Origin: Methanobacteriales archaeon HGW-Methanobacteriales-1
GTDB lineage: Archaea > Methanobacteriota > Methanobacteria > Methanobacteriales > Methanobacteriaceae
Assembly: GCA_002839705.1 (NCBI GenBank)
Contig: PGYO01000005.1
Span: 1 to 64,000 of the forward strand
Reading direction: 5' to 3'
DNA: 64,000 nucleotides
Shown: piece by piece, positions 1 through 9,264 of the stretch
Layout of the letters: every line of letters begins with the position of its first letter
How positions within the stretch are numbered: the stretch's first letter is position 1
Notes under the pieces: generated by a model
The model's input: the letters and a program-made list of their open reading frames with translations, nothing else
Databases searched by the model: none
What the model was told of the DNA's origin: nothing
Position numbers and translations under genes: made by a program

Positions 1-183
1 TTTTATCAAATTATAAACCACTGAAGCCAATAATAAAAGCACTCCCCAAAGTATCAGCCGGGACAGGCCATTAAATTCGAAATCCGGCCAATAAGTAAGA
101 AAAATCTCCGATAACAACAATCCACCAACAATAAAACTTAAAATAGCAACTATAACCGCAAAAACATTACGCCAAACAACCAT
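1..183 (-). CDS. partial small membrane protein, unknown family
   Basis: An ATG at 181-183 opens a minus-strand frame that runs off the left edge after 61 codons. The visible part starts MVVWRNVFAVIVAILSF and holds two hydrophobic segments, roughly residues 6-26 and 43-60, separated by a short polar loop containing TYWPDFEFNG. It is probably an integral membrane protein. I do not recognise a family. It lies downstream of and on the same strand as the two paralogous genes that follow, so it may be co-transcribed with them. Confidence 0.55.
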   Translation of the reverse strand, partial: MVVWRNVFAVIVAILSFIVGGLLLSEIFLTYWPDFEFNGLSRLILWGVLLLLASVVYNLIK

Positions 184-217
184 AAAAAATCACCCCATCA
201 AAACACATTTAAACATT

Positions 218-841
218 TCACAAAGACCTGATCAAACTATCCAAATCAGTATTAACTAATTTAATATATACCTTACTTCCAATTACAATATCTTCTGCAC
301 TAATAACATTCCTACCACTATGAACAGCGCTGCAACCGGCTAAAAAACGAGTCCATGCAATTTCATTAGCACCAAAAGTCATAGGAGACCTATTAAAAGT
401 ATTCATCTTAACTGCTTGACGAAGATCCAAAAAACGATCCGCTAACTTCTTAGCACCTTTATCCAACTTCTTAATCTTACCCAACTTCCTAAAGAATTCT
501 TCATCAACTGGAGGAGTTTCCAAATTAGAATCAAAATCTTCTAAGAGGAATATTATTCGGTTTGTTAGGTCATTGTAAACCATTTTTTCCTCTTCCGGTG
601 TGAGTTCTCGGCCTAATTGGCAGCGCCAAATATTCCAAATAAAAGTATATGATACCAAAAAATCTTTTTTACAAAATAAAGGAATAAAAGGCAGTCTCAA
701 TGGAAAACTGTTCAAATGACCTCAGACTCAACTAAGGCCAAATAACCATCCACCACATCCCCTACACCAGGCACATCAGTAAAATCACGAATAATTCCTT
801 TCACAACCACATCATTCGGCTTACTATCAAAAAAACCCATA
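218..841 (-). pseudogene. frameshifted paralog of the gene at 856-1500
   Basis: The original start is the ATG at 839-841, preceded by GAGAGGT. It opens MGFFDSKPNDVVV and stops after about 41 residues in a TGA near 717. The rest of the protein, about 160 residues ending TDLDSLIRSL, continues in another frame. Alignment with the intact neighbour shows 22 nucleotides missing at about 719-720, where the neighbour encodes the residues after SEV. An internal start could still yield a C-terminal fragment. The protein is soluble-looking, and I do not recognise its family. The break is seen directly; loss of function is an inference. Confidence 0.75.
576..719 (-). repeat. near-identical 144-base tract shared with 1214-1357
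   Basis: This stretch of the broken paralog matches 1214-1357 of the intact gene with two differences by eye. The rest of the two genes is clearly more diverged. The boundaries are sharp: identity falls away past 576 on one side and at the 22-base deletion on the other. The pattern looks like recent gene conversion, or strong constraint on one segment. Confidence 0.7.
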
Positions 842-855
842 ATACAATACCTCTC

Positions 856-1500
856 TTACAAAGACCTAATCAAACTATCCAAATCAGTGTTAACTAATTT
901 AATATATACCTTATTTCCAATTACAATATCCTCTGCACTCACAAAATCCCTACCACTATGCACAGCACTACAACCCGCCAAAAAATGAGTCCAAGCAATC
1001 TCATTAACACCGAAACTAAATGGTGATTCACCAAAAGTATCGAGTTTAATTGCCTGACGAAGATTTAAAAAAGCGTCTTCCAATTTCTTAGCTCGTTTAT
1101 CCTTTTTTACTATTTTGCCCATCTGGACAAAGAATTCTTCATCTGTAGGAGGAGTTTCCAGATTGGAATCAAAATTATATAATAAAAAGATTATACGATT
1201 AGCCAAATCACCATAAACCATTTTTTCCTCTTCCGGTGTGAGTTCTCGGCCTAGTTGACAGCGCCAAATATTCCAAATAAAAGTATATGATACCAAAAAA
1301 TCTTTTTTACAAAATAAAGGAATAAAAGGCAGTCTCAATGGAAAACTGTTCAAATGAATGAAAACCGTCTTCTTATAAACTTCTGAATCAGTAAACCCCA
1401 AATAGTCATCTACTACATCCATTACATTAGTAATATCGCCAAAATTTCGAATAATCCTGCCCATCGCCTCATCAATAGAATCATGACCAAAAAATCCCAT
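856..1500 (-). CDS. hypothetical protein, intact member of a tandem paralogous pair
   Basis: A 214-residue protein beginning MGFFGHDSIDEAMGRIIRNF. I chose the ATG at 1498-1500 because GGTG lies six bases upstream and the paralog has the same MGFF start; an in-frame GTG at 1512 is possible. Residues about 53-95 are rich in aromatic and hydrophobic residues (FPLRLPFIPLF, VSYTFIWNIWRCQLG). A conserved acidic segment PEEEKMVY follows, and the protein ends TDLDSLIRSL. No signal peptide, clear membrane helix or catalytic motif is visible. I do not recognise the family. Its only visible relative here is the broken copy directly downstream. Confidence 0.65.
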   Translation of the reverse strand: MGFFGHDSIDEAMGRIIRNFGDITNVMDVVDDYLGFTDSEVYKKTVFIHLNSFPLRLPFIPLFCKKDFLVSYTFIWNIWRCQLGRELTPEEEKMVYGDLANRIIFLLYNFDSNLETPPTDEEFFVQMGKIVKKDKRAKKLEDAFLNLRQAIKLDTFGESPFSFGVNEIAWTHFLAGCSAVHSGRDFVSAEDIVIGNKVYIKLVNTDLDSLIRSL

Positions 1501-1558
1501 GCATATCACCACTTATTTTTTTTTATTGTGAATAATTAAATAATTGTTTTTCTAGGTT

Positions 1559-2395
1559 TTACCATCTGAAAAACTTTTTAATGCCGTTGTAAGTATTTTT
1601 AACTGTATTGTAAATCTTCTTTCCTGCCTTTTTTACATAACTTTTAGCCTTGTTATACACTTTTTTTACATAGCTCTTCGCTTTATGATAAACTTTTTTT
1701 ACATATTTCTTCGCTTTGTGGTAAACTTTTTTAGCTTTATGATAAACTTTCTTTGCAGCTTTTTTTACATAGGTTTTAGCTTTATGATAAACCGTTTTTA
1801 CTTTTTTAGAGTATTTGATTACTTTCTTTTTAATTGTTTTAGCTGCAGTCTTAATTACCGTTTTAGCCTTGTTTATGGTGCTCTTTACAGCAGATTTAAT
1901 TTTTCCTGCAACCTTGCTTACAGTTTTAGCTAGCCCTTTCACTTTAGCAACTATATTTTTAATAGGGTACTTGAAATTGCGGCTAATATTGTTAATAGTT
2001 TTTAAAGCATTTCCTTTAACAAATTTAACTTTATCTGGGGCTTTTATAAATCCAATAATATCCCCTATGGCTCTCTTACTTTGATACGAAGCAAAATTAG
2101 ATAAGTAAATAGTCGCTTTATTGTCAGATTTTAACACTTTTGAAACTAATCTACTCGCAATATCAACAATTGTTCCCAAGCCAAAATTTATTGCATTAGT
2201 TACAATAGAATAAGTCCCCTGTGACCAATTATTTAATTTGTTGATTTCAATTTTTTGGAGAAATTGACCTACTTTCTGCCCGAAATTACTATTCTTAACT
2301 ACATTAGGAACTATCTTAACCAGACTCTTACCGCCCCAGGAGGCCAAACGGGCCAGGGGAATGATAGCAATTAAATCTATTAAGAAATTGCCCAC
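1559..2395 (-). CDS. lysine-rich protein with 11-residue repeats, possible detached C-terminus of the upstream gene
   Basis: The frame of 278 residues opens with a GTG inside the end of the upstream gene (16-base overlap) and has no ribosome binding site. Residues 3-22 are hydrophobic (FLIDLIAIIPLARLA). From about residue 145 the protein is extremely basic, and the last 90 residues are built of units like KAKSYVKKVYH, ending GIKKFFRW. Adding one G to the GGG run complementary to 2391-2393 would join it in frame to the upstream protein. It is therefore either a translationally coupled gene or the tail of one long surface protein. A basic repetitive tail could bind nucleic acid or anionic polymers, but its function is unknown. 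Confidence 0.5.
   Translation of the reverse strand: MGNFLIDLIAIIPLARLASWGGKSLVKIVPNVVKNSNFGQKVGQFLQKIEINKLNNWSQGTYSIVTNAINFGLGTIVDIASRLVSKVLKSDNKATIYLSNFASYQSKRAIGDIIGFIKAPDKVKFVKGNALKTINNISRNFKYPIKNIVAKVKGLAKTVSKVAGKIKSAVKSTINKAKTVIKTAAKTIKKKVIKYSKKVKTVYHKAKTYVKKAAKKVYHKAKKVYHKAKKYVKKVYHKAKSYVKKVYNKAKSYVKKAGKKIYNTVKNTYNGIKKFFRW
1640..1800 (-). repeat. tandem approx. 33-base coding repeats
   Basis: The plus strand repeats the phrase CTTTATGATAAAC followed by TTTTTTTACAT several times with small length changes. These encode the 11-residue Lys/Tyr/His units of the lysine-rich protein. The imperfect periodicity suggests growth by slippage or unequal recombination. Confidence 0.7.
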
Positions 2396-4479
2396 AGAGC
2401 CAGGTTACTATAACCATAGACATGAAACATAGTTGTATCCCAGAAATCCCAAAAATTACCTGTTTTCCCAGCTTTCTTAGAGGCCTCACCCGATTTATAA
2501 GAAACATAATTAAAAATATTCCAATAATAAACCTCAACGGCTAAACTATTATAATCTTTCTTTTTAACCAGATTCTCCACATAACGTTTGTATTCCGGAG
2601 TGATCAAGGTTCTTTCCACACCAATATTCTTAGGAAACACAATATTAGAAATTATTTTAACTAAATCCGCACCAGAAGCAGTTTTAACAGTCGAAGTTGC
2701 TTTAACAGGTTTATTAGTAGATACTGGTTTACTAACCTTCACAATTATTGGTTTAGTGATTATAGGAATATTAGATTTAATTTTATTCAAAATCGTTTGC
2801 TTTTTAATTACAGGCTTAACAACTGGTTTAATAACAGGATTACTCGGTTTTGCAGGAGTAGAAATAACATTAAAACTAAGTAAACAACTATCGTTGGCCA
2901 GGAAACTATAGGCCATTAAATTAACGTTTTGTTTACCGACCTTCTCACCAGCAGGAACTTTATAACTGCCCTCCCAGTGTCCATTTAAGAAACTTAAATT
3001 AATTTTTACTCCCTTAATCAAAGCAACCACAGATTTCGCAGGATAAGAAGTTGAGGCGATTACCTTAACCCACTGCCCAGCCTTCAATGTTAAGGGCGTC
3101 AAATAACCATTTAATTTAAATTCAGGGTTGGAAACAAGCACTCCGTTAGCAAAAATATCGCCCCATTCATTGTGATCGTTATTGGTCATGTCACTGGCCC
3201 ATGATGTGAATGAGACTACAGAGCCATTATAATTTATAGATGGCTCGTAACTATCACCATTAGCTTCAGATCCATTGACAGACCAGCTTATTTTAGTTAT
3301 ATCCCCTGTAAATAAGTCTTTAACAAAAATGTCCTTGGAATCAATTATATCTCCTGGAACCAGTGCTGATGCTTGTGAGATCTGATTTTTAGGATTTGAA
3401 TAAAGCCATCCATGGCCCGGAGATGCTGCACTAACCTGCGGAGGCCGATTTCCAGATTCAAATGCTACATATCTCCCATCACCACTTATCATGGAGTTTG
3501 AACTCTCCATACGAACTTCTTCACCTAATGAAGATTCACTGGCTCTTTTAGTAATATTATAAACCAAATCTCTAACAAAAACATCTCTTCGGCTATTATT
3601 ATCGCCATCCACTAAATTATCGGCCATTGATGAGAAAGCAACTCTTGTTCCGTCATTGCTAATAGAAGGTGTTGAAGAATAACTATTGGCCTGTTCCCCA
3701 TTATTATTCAAACTAACAATTTTGATTACACCAGATACCATGTCCTTAACAAAAATATCCTCTGCATCATTGTTATCATTGTTAACTAAATTATTTGCAG
3801 AAGATACAAATGCAATAAACTGTCCATTAAAGCTTATAGATGGATTGTAACTTTCAAAATTTCCCTGTTGGCCATTAGCACGTATACTAACTAATTTTGT
3901 AGTGTTCAAAATCAGATCTCTGATGAAAATATCTGACAATCCATTATTATCACCAGATACAAGATTACTGGCCCATGAACTGAAAGCTACAAATCTCCCA
4001 TCGCCACTTATGGCAGATTCTCCACAGTCACCATCTGCAACACCCCCAGCATTGTTTAGACTTATAATTTTAGTTATATTCAAAATTCTGTCCCTTAAGA
4101 AGATCTGTGAAGATGTTAGTCCAGATTCCATGGAAGTAAATGTCACATATCTCCCATCACCACTTATAGAAGGTGAATAACCACCTATTAGACTACCTGA
4201 TGATGAACGACTAATGCATTCAGTATTGTTGCGTTCTAAATCTCGAATATAAACATCTATAATACCATTATTATCCCCATTGACCAGATTATTTGCATCT
4301 GATGAAAAAGCAAGATAACGTCCATTACCACTTACCATAGATTCATAACTGAAACTATTGGACTGATTTCCAGAAGAAGAAATACTTTCCAGCAGAGTAT
4401 CATTGGCCGCCCCCACAGGCCCATTCCATTGTAAAAATAAGGTAAATATCAATAATAAAACTAAAATTTTTTTATGCAA
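2380..4479 (-). CDS. secreted seven-repeat beta-propeller (PD40/TolB-like) protein
   Basis: A 699-residue protein with a TTG start (GGGGTG upstream) and a signal peptide at residues 1-24, ending PVGAA. Residues about 35-440 contain seven repeats of the form SISGDGRYVAFSS...NLV.GDNN...DIFVRDL. This is the PD40/TolB propeller pattern, and seven repeats fit one propeller. The Asp/Asn-rich GDNNG loops may bind calcium. A beta-sandwich-like region (about 450-540) and a Pro/Lys/Val linker follow, then a helical segment ending FHVYGYSNLALWAIS. It is probably exported and cell-surface. The frame ends abruptly where the lysine-rich frame begins, which suggests a split gene. Confidence 0.75.
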   Translation of the reverse strand: MHKKILVLLLIFTLFLQWNGPVGAANDTLLESISSSGNQSNSFSYESMVSGNGRYLAFSSDANNLVNGDNNGIIDVYIRDLERNNTECISRSSSGSLIGGYSPSISGDGRYVTFTSMESGLTSSQIFLRDRILNITKIISLNNAGGVADGDCGESAISGDGRFVAFSSWASNLVSGDNNGLSDIFIRDLILNTTKLVSIRANGQQGNFESYNPSISFNGQFIAFVSSANNLVNNDNNDAEDIFVKDMVSGVIKIVSLNNNGEQANSYSSTPSISNDGTRVAFSSMADNLVDGDNNSRRDVFVRDLVYNITKRASESSLGEEVRMESSNSMISGDGRYVAFESGNRPPQVSAASPGHGWLYSNPKNQISQASALVPGDIIDSKDIFVKDLFTGDITKISWSVNGSEANGDSYEPSINYNGSVVSFTSWASDMTNNDHNEWGDIFANGVLVSNPEFKLNGYLTPLTLKAGQWVKVIASTSYPAKSVVALIKGVKINLSFLNGHWEGSYKVPAGEKVGKQNVNLMAYSFLANDSCLLSFNVISTPAKPSNPVIKPVVKPVIKKQTILNKIKSNIPIITKPIIVKVSKPVSTNKPVKATSTVKTASGADLVKIISNIVFPKNIGVERTLITPEYKRYVENLVKKKDYNSLAVEVYYWNIFNYVSYKSGEASKKAGKTGNFWDFWDTTMFHVYGYSNLALWAIS

Positions 4480-4658
4480 TCAGTAGCACCCCTATCAGCT
4501 ATCGTAATAATTATTACTTTATGATTAAGAGTTGCTAAAGTATATATAAATTTTTCGATTTTATTCTATTAAAAGGCCTTTAAATTACATTAAAAAAATT
4601 AATTTAAAATAAAAATGAGAATGAAATAAAAAATAAAATAATCGGCTAAATTTAAGGC

Positions 4659-5564
4659 CTAATCTTTCATCAGACTATACATAACGGCCTTCTGAGCATG
4701 TAACCTATTCTCGGCCTGGTCCCATACCACTGATTGAGGCCCGTCAATAACTCCCGAAGTAGTTTCCTGTCCCCTAATGGCGGGTAAGCAGTGCATGAAT
4801 ATAACATCCTCATTGGCCAGGGCCATTAATTCTTCATTGACCTGGAAAGGCATGAAATCATTCATTCTTTTTTCCTGCTCTTCTTCATCACCCATACTGA
4901 CCCAAACATCAGTATAAATAACATCAGCATTCTCTACCGCTTTTTTAATATCAGAACTTATTTCTAATTGAATTCCTGAATCTTTAGCCAATATTTGTGC
5001 TTTTTCAAATATTTCTGCATCTGGTTCATATCCTTCTGGACAGGCCACCGTCATGTTAAGTCCCAAAATAGCAGAAATCAGAAGTAATGAGTTGCAGACA
5101 TTGTTTCCATCCCCTACAAAAACCAGTTTTCCTTCAAAAGTGCCCCTATGTTCTTTTATGGTCTGCATATCTGCCAGTGCCTGGCAAGGATGTTCTAAAT
5201 CAGTTAAGCCATTTATTACTGGTACTGACGCATTCTCTGATAGTTCCACTACATCTTCGTGTTTGAGTGCTCTTATCATTATTCCATCCACATAACGACT
5301 CATAACCCGGGCCGTATCTGAAATTGGTTCTCCACGGCCTATTTGAAGGTCATTGGTAGATAAGTATAATGCGTGGCCTCCTAATTGAGCCATTCCGACT
5401 TCAAAAGAAACTCGTGTCCGAGTGGATGATTTCTGAAATATCATGGCCAGGGTTTTATTTTTAAGAGGTTTATCATCAGATTTACCTTTTTTAAACCATG
5501 CAGCCAGATCCAGTAATTGAACCACTTGGTCTTGAGCATCACAAACTGATAAAAGATGTTTCAT
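4659..5564 (-). CDS. argF: ornithine carbamoyltransferase
   Basis: This enzyme makes citrulline from ornithine and carbamoyl phosphate in cytoplasmic arginine synthesis. The 301-residue length fits the family. Visible motifs are the carbamoyl-phosphate loop SSTRTR at 46-51, HPCQ at 125-128, the ornithine-loop SMG at 223-225 and HCLPA at 258-262. The HPCQ and SMG motifs separate it from aspartate carbamoyltransferase, which is present separately at 33495. The start is supported by GGAGATGA just upstream. It appears to be monocistronic. Confidence 0.95.
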   Translation of the reverse strand: MKHLLSVCDAQDQVVQLLDLAAWFKKGKSDDKPLKNKTLAMIFQKSSTRTRVSFEVGMAQLGGHALYLSTNDLQIGRGEPISDTARVMSRYVDGIMIRALKHEDVVELSENASVPVINGLTDLEHPCQALADMQTIKEHRGTFEGKLVFVGDGNNVCNSLLLISAILGLNMTVACPEGYEPDAEIFEKAQILAKDSGIQLEISSDIKKAVENADVIYTDVWVSMGDEEEQEKRMNDFMPFQVNEELMALANEDVIFMHCLPAIRGQETTSGVIDGPQSVVWDQAENRLHAQKAVMYSLMKD

Positions 5565-5825
5565 TGTAATTCATCTCCAAATAAATGTTAAAGATATGAT
5601 ATTATTCTTAATAAAGAATATATTATGTATTATCGAGCTTAAAAATCTATTGAAATTTGTTCATTTTAAATCAAATTCTAGAATATTTAAAGAAATATAA
5701 AATTTGAAATAATCATTCATAAATGTTTCTAAAAAAGCGAGCCCATAATATCTCATCTTAAATAAAATAAAAAAATAGGAATTAATTAAAAAATCTATTC
5801 TAATAAATAAGGATAATGGGTCTAA

Positions 5826-7136
5826 TTAGCCCCTTACTTTCTTCATGTGGTCAATTCGCTTTTGAATAAGCTCTTTGGTTCCCACATCCCTGCGGTGATA
5901 TAAATCTCCCTTGACAAACTGAGTGGCCTCCTCACATATTATCTCAGCTTCCTCAATGCTTTCTCCAGCTGCTACCAGGCCTAGAGCCCGAGATGCAGAA
6001 GTATATACCACATCATCCTTCTGATTAACCGCCGCATAATAAACCGAAGCACCTAAATCAGATATGGCCTTTTCGTTCACATTAATAGCTTGATTAGCAA
6101 ATTTGGTTTCTGGATAACCATCAGGAACAATGTACTTACAAACTGTGGCCTTGTTCTCAAATTCAGCCTTTTTAAGATTTCCATCCACAATTCCCTGACA
6201 AATATCCATCATACTGGATTTTAAAAGAGGAAGGACGTTCATGGCCTCTGGATCCCCAAATCTAGCATTATATTCTACCAAGCGGGGGCCTTCTTCACAT
6301 AGCATGAATTGGCCATATAAAACCCCTTTGTAGGGGCCAGCTTCCTTTTTTATAGCGTTGATAGTATCCTGCATTATTTTTACAGCATCATCATAATCTT
6401 TCTGGTCCATGAAAGGAAGTAATCCGTTTTTATCAGAGTATGATCCCATTCCACCAGTTATAGGGCCTTCATCTCCTTCAAAAGCATGAGGATGGTCTTG
6501 GGCAGCAGGCATGGGAGCCAGATGTTCTCCATCAGAGAAGGCCTGTACCGTGAATTCTTCTCCCACCAATTTTTCCTCTATGACTACCCGAGGATGGCCT
6601 CCCATTTTGGTTTCCATGATGTGGTGGGCGTACTCCTTGGCCTCGTTGTTATCTTCCAGATGGTCCCCTACAATCTTTACTCCCTTACCACCGGTGAGCC
6701 CCACTGGTTTTATGACCACGTCTTTATCAAATTCATCCAAAAAGTCACTGATATCTTGATAATTATCAAAAACTCGGTAAACCAAAGAGCCATCAATTTT
6801 ATATTCCTCAAAAAGATTTCTCATGAATGATTTATCCGTTTCTATCCGGGCAGCACTTTTATTAGGCCCTACACAGCTTATTCCTGCTTCTTCCAGTACA
6901 TCTACAATTCCCTTCTCCAGTGGGGATTCCGGACCAATGAAGGCCATATCCACCTTCTTATCCAAGGCAAATTTTTTGACTGTTTCCAAATCCCCCTCGC
7001 TGGCCACTTTAAAATCAGATATTCGCGCTATCCCAGGGTTTTGGTTGCTCATTATAGAGTAAAGTTCTGCTTCTCCTTTTAAAGCTTCACAAATAGCATG
7101 TTCCCTTGCTCCAGTTCCTACAACTAAAATTTTCAT
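5826..7136 (-). CDS. purD: phosphoribosylamine-glycine ligase
   Basis: GARS joins phosphoribosylamine and glycine using ATP in the second step of purine synthesis. The 436-residue length matches the family. It begins [15 protein letters not shown], the N-domain signature. Central residues carry the ATP-grasp pattern ([17 protein letters not shown]), and [19 protein letters not shown] is the GARS signature near residue 285. GGAGGACTTTTAA precedes the ATG. It is divergent from ilvB across a 380-base gap. Confidence 0.96.
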   Translation of the reverse strand: MKILVVGTGAREHAICEALKGEAELYSIMSNQNPGIARISDFKVASEGDLETVKKFALDKKVDMAFIGPESPLEKGIVDVLEEAGISCVGPNKSAARIETDKSFMRNLFEEYKIDGSLVYRVFDNYQDISDFLDEFDKDVVIKPVGLTGGKGVKIVGDHLEDNNEAKEYAHHIMETKMGGHPRVVIEEKLVGEEFTVQAFSDGEHLAPMPAAQDHPHAFEGDEGPITGGMGSYSDKNGLLPFMDQKDYDDAVKIMQDTINAIKKEAGPYKGVLYGQFMLCEEGPRLVEYNARFGDPEAMNVLPLLKSSMMDICQGIVDGNLKKAEFENKATVCKYIVPDGYPETKFANQAINVNEKAISDLGASVYYAAVNQKDDVVYTSASRALGLVAAGESIEEAEIICEEATQFVKGDLYHRRDVGTKELIQKRIDHMKKVRG

Positions 7137-7360
7137 TTAAAAGTCCTCCCAAACATGAAATAATTAGTAAATTCGCTTAATATTAAATAGATAAAATAAG
7201 ATTATTAATGAGTTAGTCAATGAAATTGAAATTATTTAATAATCCTTTTTTTATTAATTGTTAATTAATTGTTTTTATGGTTGATGGTTATATTTCCAGG
7301 AATTAATTTTTCACCAAATTAATTGTCTATTATTTTTACCAATTATATGATAAATACCAA

Positions 7361-7370
7361 TATTATATAA
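7361..7370 (+). promoter_or_regulatory. putative TATA box for ilvB-ilvH
   Basis: TATTATATAA lies about 150 bases before the ilvB ATG. If used, transcription would start near 7390 and give a leader of about 125 nucleotides. That leader would contain the short reading frame and inverted repeat noted separately. Confidence 0.45.
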
Positions 7371-7412
7371 TAGAATATTCAATATGAGTATAGATTAAAT
7401 ATCTAAAATAAC

Positions 7413-7481
7413 ATGATGAAAACAAATCATGAGAATAAAATGAATGAAAGAACCTTAAATCTCCTAAAATTTATTTTATAA
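7413..7481 (+). CDS. possible leader peptide upstream of ilvB
   Basis: Two adjacent ATGs at 7413 and 7416, and another at 7440, open a frame of up to 22 residues that ends TLNLLKFIL before TAA at 7479-7481. Four leucine codons and one isoleucine codon fall in the last nine positions. No strong ribosome binding site is visible, so translation is unproven. The reading frame includes the first arm of the inverted repeat at 7450-7494. This layout resembles bacterial amino-acid attenuator leaders, but in AT-rich DNA it could arise by chance. Confidence 0.3.
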   Translation: MMKTNHENKMNERTLNLLKFIL

Positions 7482-7494
7482 GGTTTAAAGGTTC
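7450..7494 (+). promoter_or_regulatory. inverted repeat in ilvB leader
   Basis: GAACCTTAAA at 7450-7459 can pair with TTTAAAGGTTC at 7484-7494, with a one-base bulge and a loop of about 24 bases. The first arm lies in the Leu-rich end of the possible leader peptide, and the second arm begins just after its stop. The ilvB ribosome binding site follows 12 bases later. Confidence 0.4.
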
Positions 7495-7517
7495 AGTAAG
7501 TAAACAAGGTGTTTTTT

Positions 7518-9263
7518 ATGAAAGGTGGCCAAGCCCTAATTAAGTCGCTGATAGACCAGGGAGCAGATACTGTCTTCGGATATCCCGGAGGACAATTACT
7601 TCCCCTATACGACATGATATACGATTCTGACTTAAAGCACATTCTGGTAAGACACGAGCAGTGTGCTGCCCACGCAGCAGATGGATATGCTCGTGCTTCA
7701 GGAAAAGTAGGAGTGTGCATTGCCACTTCAGGCCCAGGTGCAACAAACCTGGTAACTGGAATTGCAACAGCATACATGGATTCTTCCCCAGTTTTGTCCA
7801 TTGCTGGACAGGTACCAACCCACTTAATTGGTAATGACGCCTTTCAAGAAGTGGATATGATAGGCATAACCATGCCTATTACCAAACACAACTTTCAGGT
7901 AACGGATGCTAATGAAATACCTGCTATTGTTAATTCCAGTTTTGAAATAGCCCTTAGTGGCCGTCCAGGCCCCATAGTAATTGATTTACCTAAAGATATT
8001 CAGGAACAGGAACTGGAAGAATACCGTAATGAGCTACTAGATATACCTGGTTACAAACCTACCAAAAAAGGCCATGGCCTGCAGATTAAAAGAGCTGCTC
8101 AAACCATTATCAAATCAAAAAAACCAGTCATTCTAGCTGGTGGAGGAGTTATATCCGCGGGAGCATCTTCTGAGTTAAAAAAACTCTCAGAAATAATTAA
8201 CGCTCCAGTTACCACCAGTTTACTGGGTAAAAGTTCATTCCCCGAAGATCATCCTGCTTCCATGGGCATGTTAGGAATGCACGGTCGTAAAGTAGCTAAT
8301 CTAAGCGTTGATGAGTCTGACTGTCTCATTGCCGTAGGATGCAGATTTTCAGATCGTACCACTGGAAAAATCGATGAATTTGCCCCTAATGCAACAGTTA
8401 TACACATAGATGTGGACCCTGCAGAAATTGGGAAAAATGTGGAAGTAGATGTTCCTATTGTAGGGGATGCTAAAGTAGTTCTCCAATCCCTAATAAAAAT
8501 GTTAGAAAAGGATACCCATGGACTGGACACTTTAAAGTGGATGGAGCATGTTAAAGAATTCAATGAAAGCTGCATACCACGGATTTCATTTGAAAATGAT
8601 CATCCATTAAAACCTCAGCAAGTTATGAAAGAACTGGCTCAGGCCCTGGATGAAGATACCATAATGACCACCGATGTGGGACAAAACCAAATGTGGATGG
8701 CCCATTTCTACAATACCACTAAACCAAGGACCTTTATTTCATCTGGAGGATTAGGAACCATGGGATTCGGTTTCCCAGCAGCAATGGGGGCCAAAGTGGC
8801 CATGCCAGAAAACGATGTAGTGGCAGTTTGTGGTGACGGTGGATTTTTAATGGTCTGTCAGGACCTGGCCACCGTTAAAGAATATGATATACCTGTTGTA
8901 GTCTGTGTTTTAGATAATAGATACCTGGGAATGGTTGCTCAATGGCAAAAGCTGTTCTATGATGAACGTATGTCACATACCCATCTAGGAGAAGTTCCAG
9001 ACTTTGTTAAATTGGCCGAATCATTTGGTGTTAGAGCAGAACGTGTTGAAAAGGTAGGGGAAACCAAACAAGCACTTGAAGACGCTCTAAAATCTGGAGA
9101 ACCAACTTTACTGGATATAATCATAGACCCGGATGAAATTCTGCCTATGGTACCCCCAGGATGTGGACTCACAGAAATTGTAGGTGAATACAAAGTGGAA
9201 AGAGAAATTCCAGGTGAAATACCCTACAAGCCAAGTGAAAAAGCTCATGAGGGCGGTGATTAG
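7518..9263 (+). CDS. ilvB: acetolactate synthase, large (catalytic) subunit
   Basis: This is the ThDP- and FAD-dependent enzyme of valine, leucine and isoleucine synthesis. The ATG at 7518 follows AAGGTG at six bases; an in-frame GTG at 7509 lacks this. The product has 581 residues with the three-domain plan. Landmarks are [11 protein letters not shown] near the N-terminus, the [16 protein letters not shown] segment with the catalytic Glu, and the C-terminal ThDP motif GDGGF ending in LDNRYLGMV. The small subunit gene follows after one base, so translation is probably coupled. Confidence 0.96.
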   Translation: MKGGQALIKSLIDQGADTVFGYPGGQLLPLYDMIYDSDLKHILVRHEQCAAHAADGYARASGKVGVCIATSGPGATNLVTGIATAYMDSSPVLSIAGQVPTHLIGNDAFQEVDMIGITMPITKHNFQVTDANEIPAIVNSSFEIALSGRPGPIVIDLPKDIQEQELEEYRNELLDIPGYKPTKKGHGLQIKRAAQTIIKSKKPVILAGGGVISAGASSELKKLSEIINAPVTTSLLGKSSFPEDHPASMGMLGMHGRKVANLSVDESDCLIAVGCRFSDRTTGKIDEFAPNATVIHIDVDPAEIGKNVEVDVPIVGDAKVVLQSLIKMLEKDTHGLDTLKWMEHVKEFNESCIPRISFENDHPLKPQQVMKELAQALDEDTIMTTDVGQNQMWMAHFYNTTKPRTFISSGGLGTMGFGFPAAMGAKVAMPENDVVAVCGDGGFLMVCQDLATVKEYDIPVVVCVLDNRYLGMVAQWQKLFYDERMSHTHLGEVPDFVKLAESFGVRAERVEKVGETKQALEDALKSGEPTLLDIIIDPDEILPMVPPGCGLTEIVGEYKVEREIPGEIPYKPSEKAHEGGD

Positions 9264-9264
9264 G

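Noticed and set aside
1685-2084. Plus-strand open frames opposite the lysine-rich gene
   Set aside because: Their hydrophobic translations mirror the Lys-rich minus strand (Lys codons read as Phe/Leu). They have no ribosome binding site and are shadows.
4480-4658. Possible insertion-sequence boundary between the accessory left end and argF
   Set aside because: I found no terminal inverted repeats, target duplication or transposase remnant in the gap.
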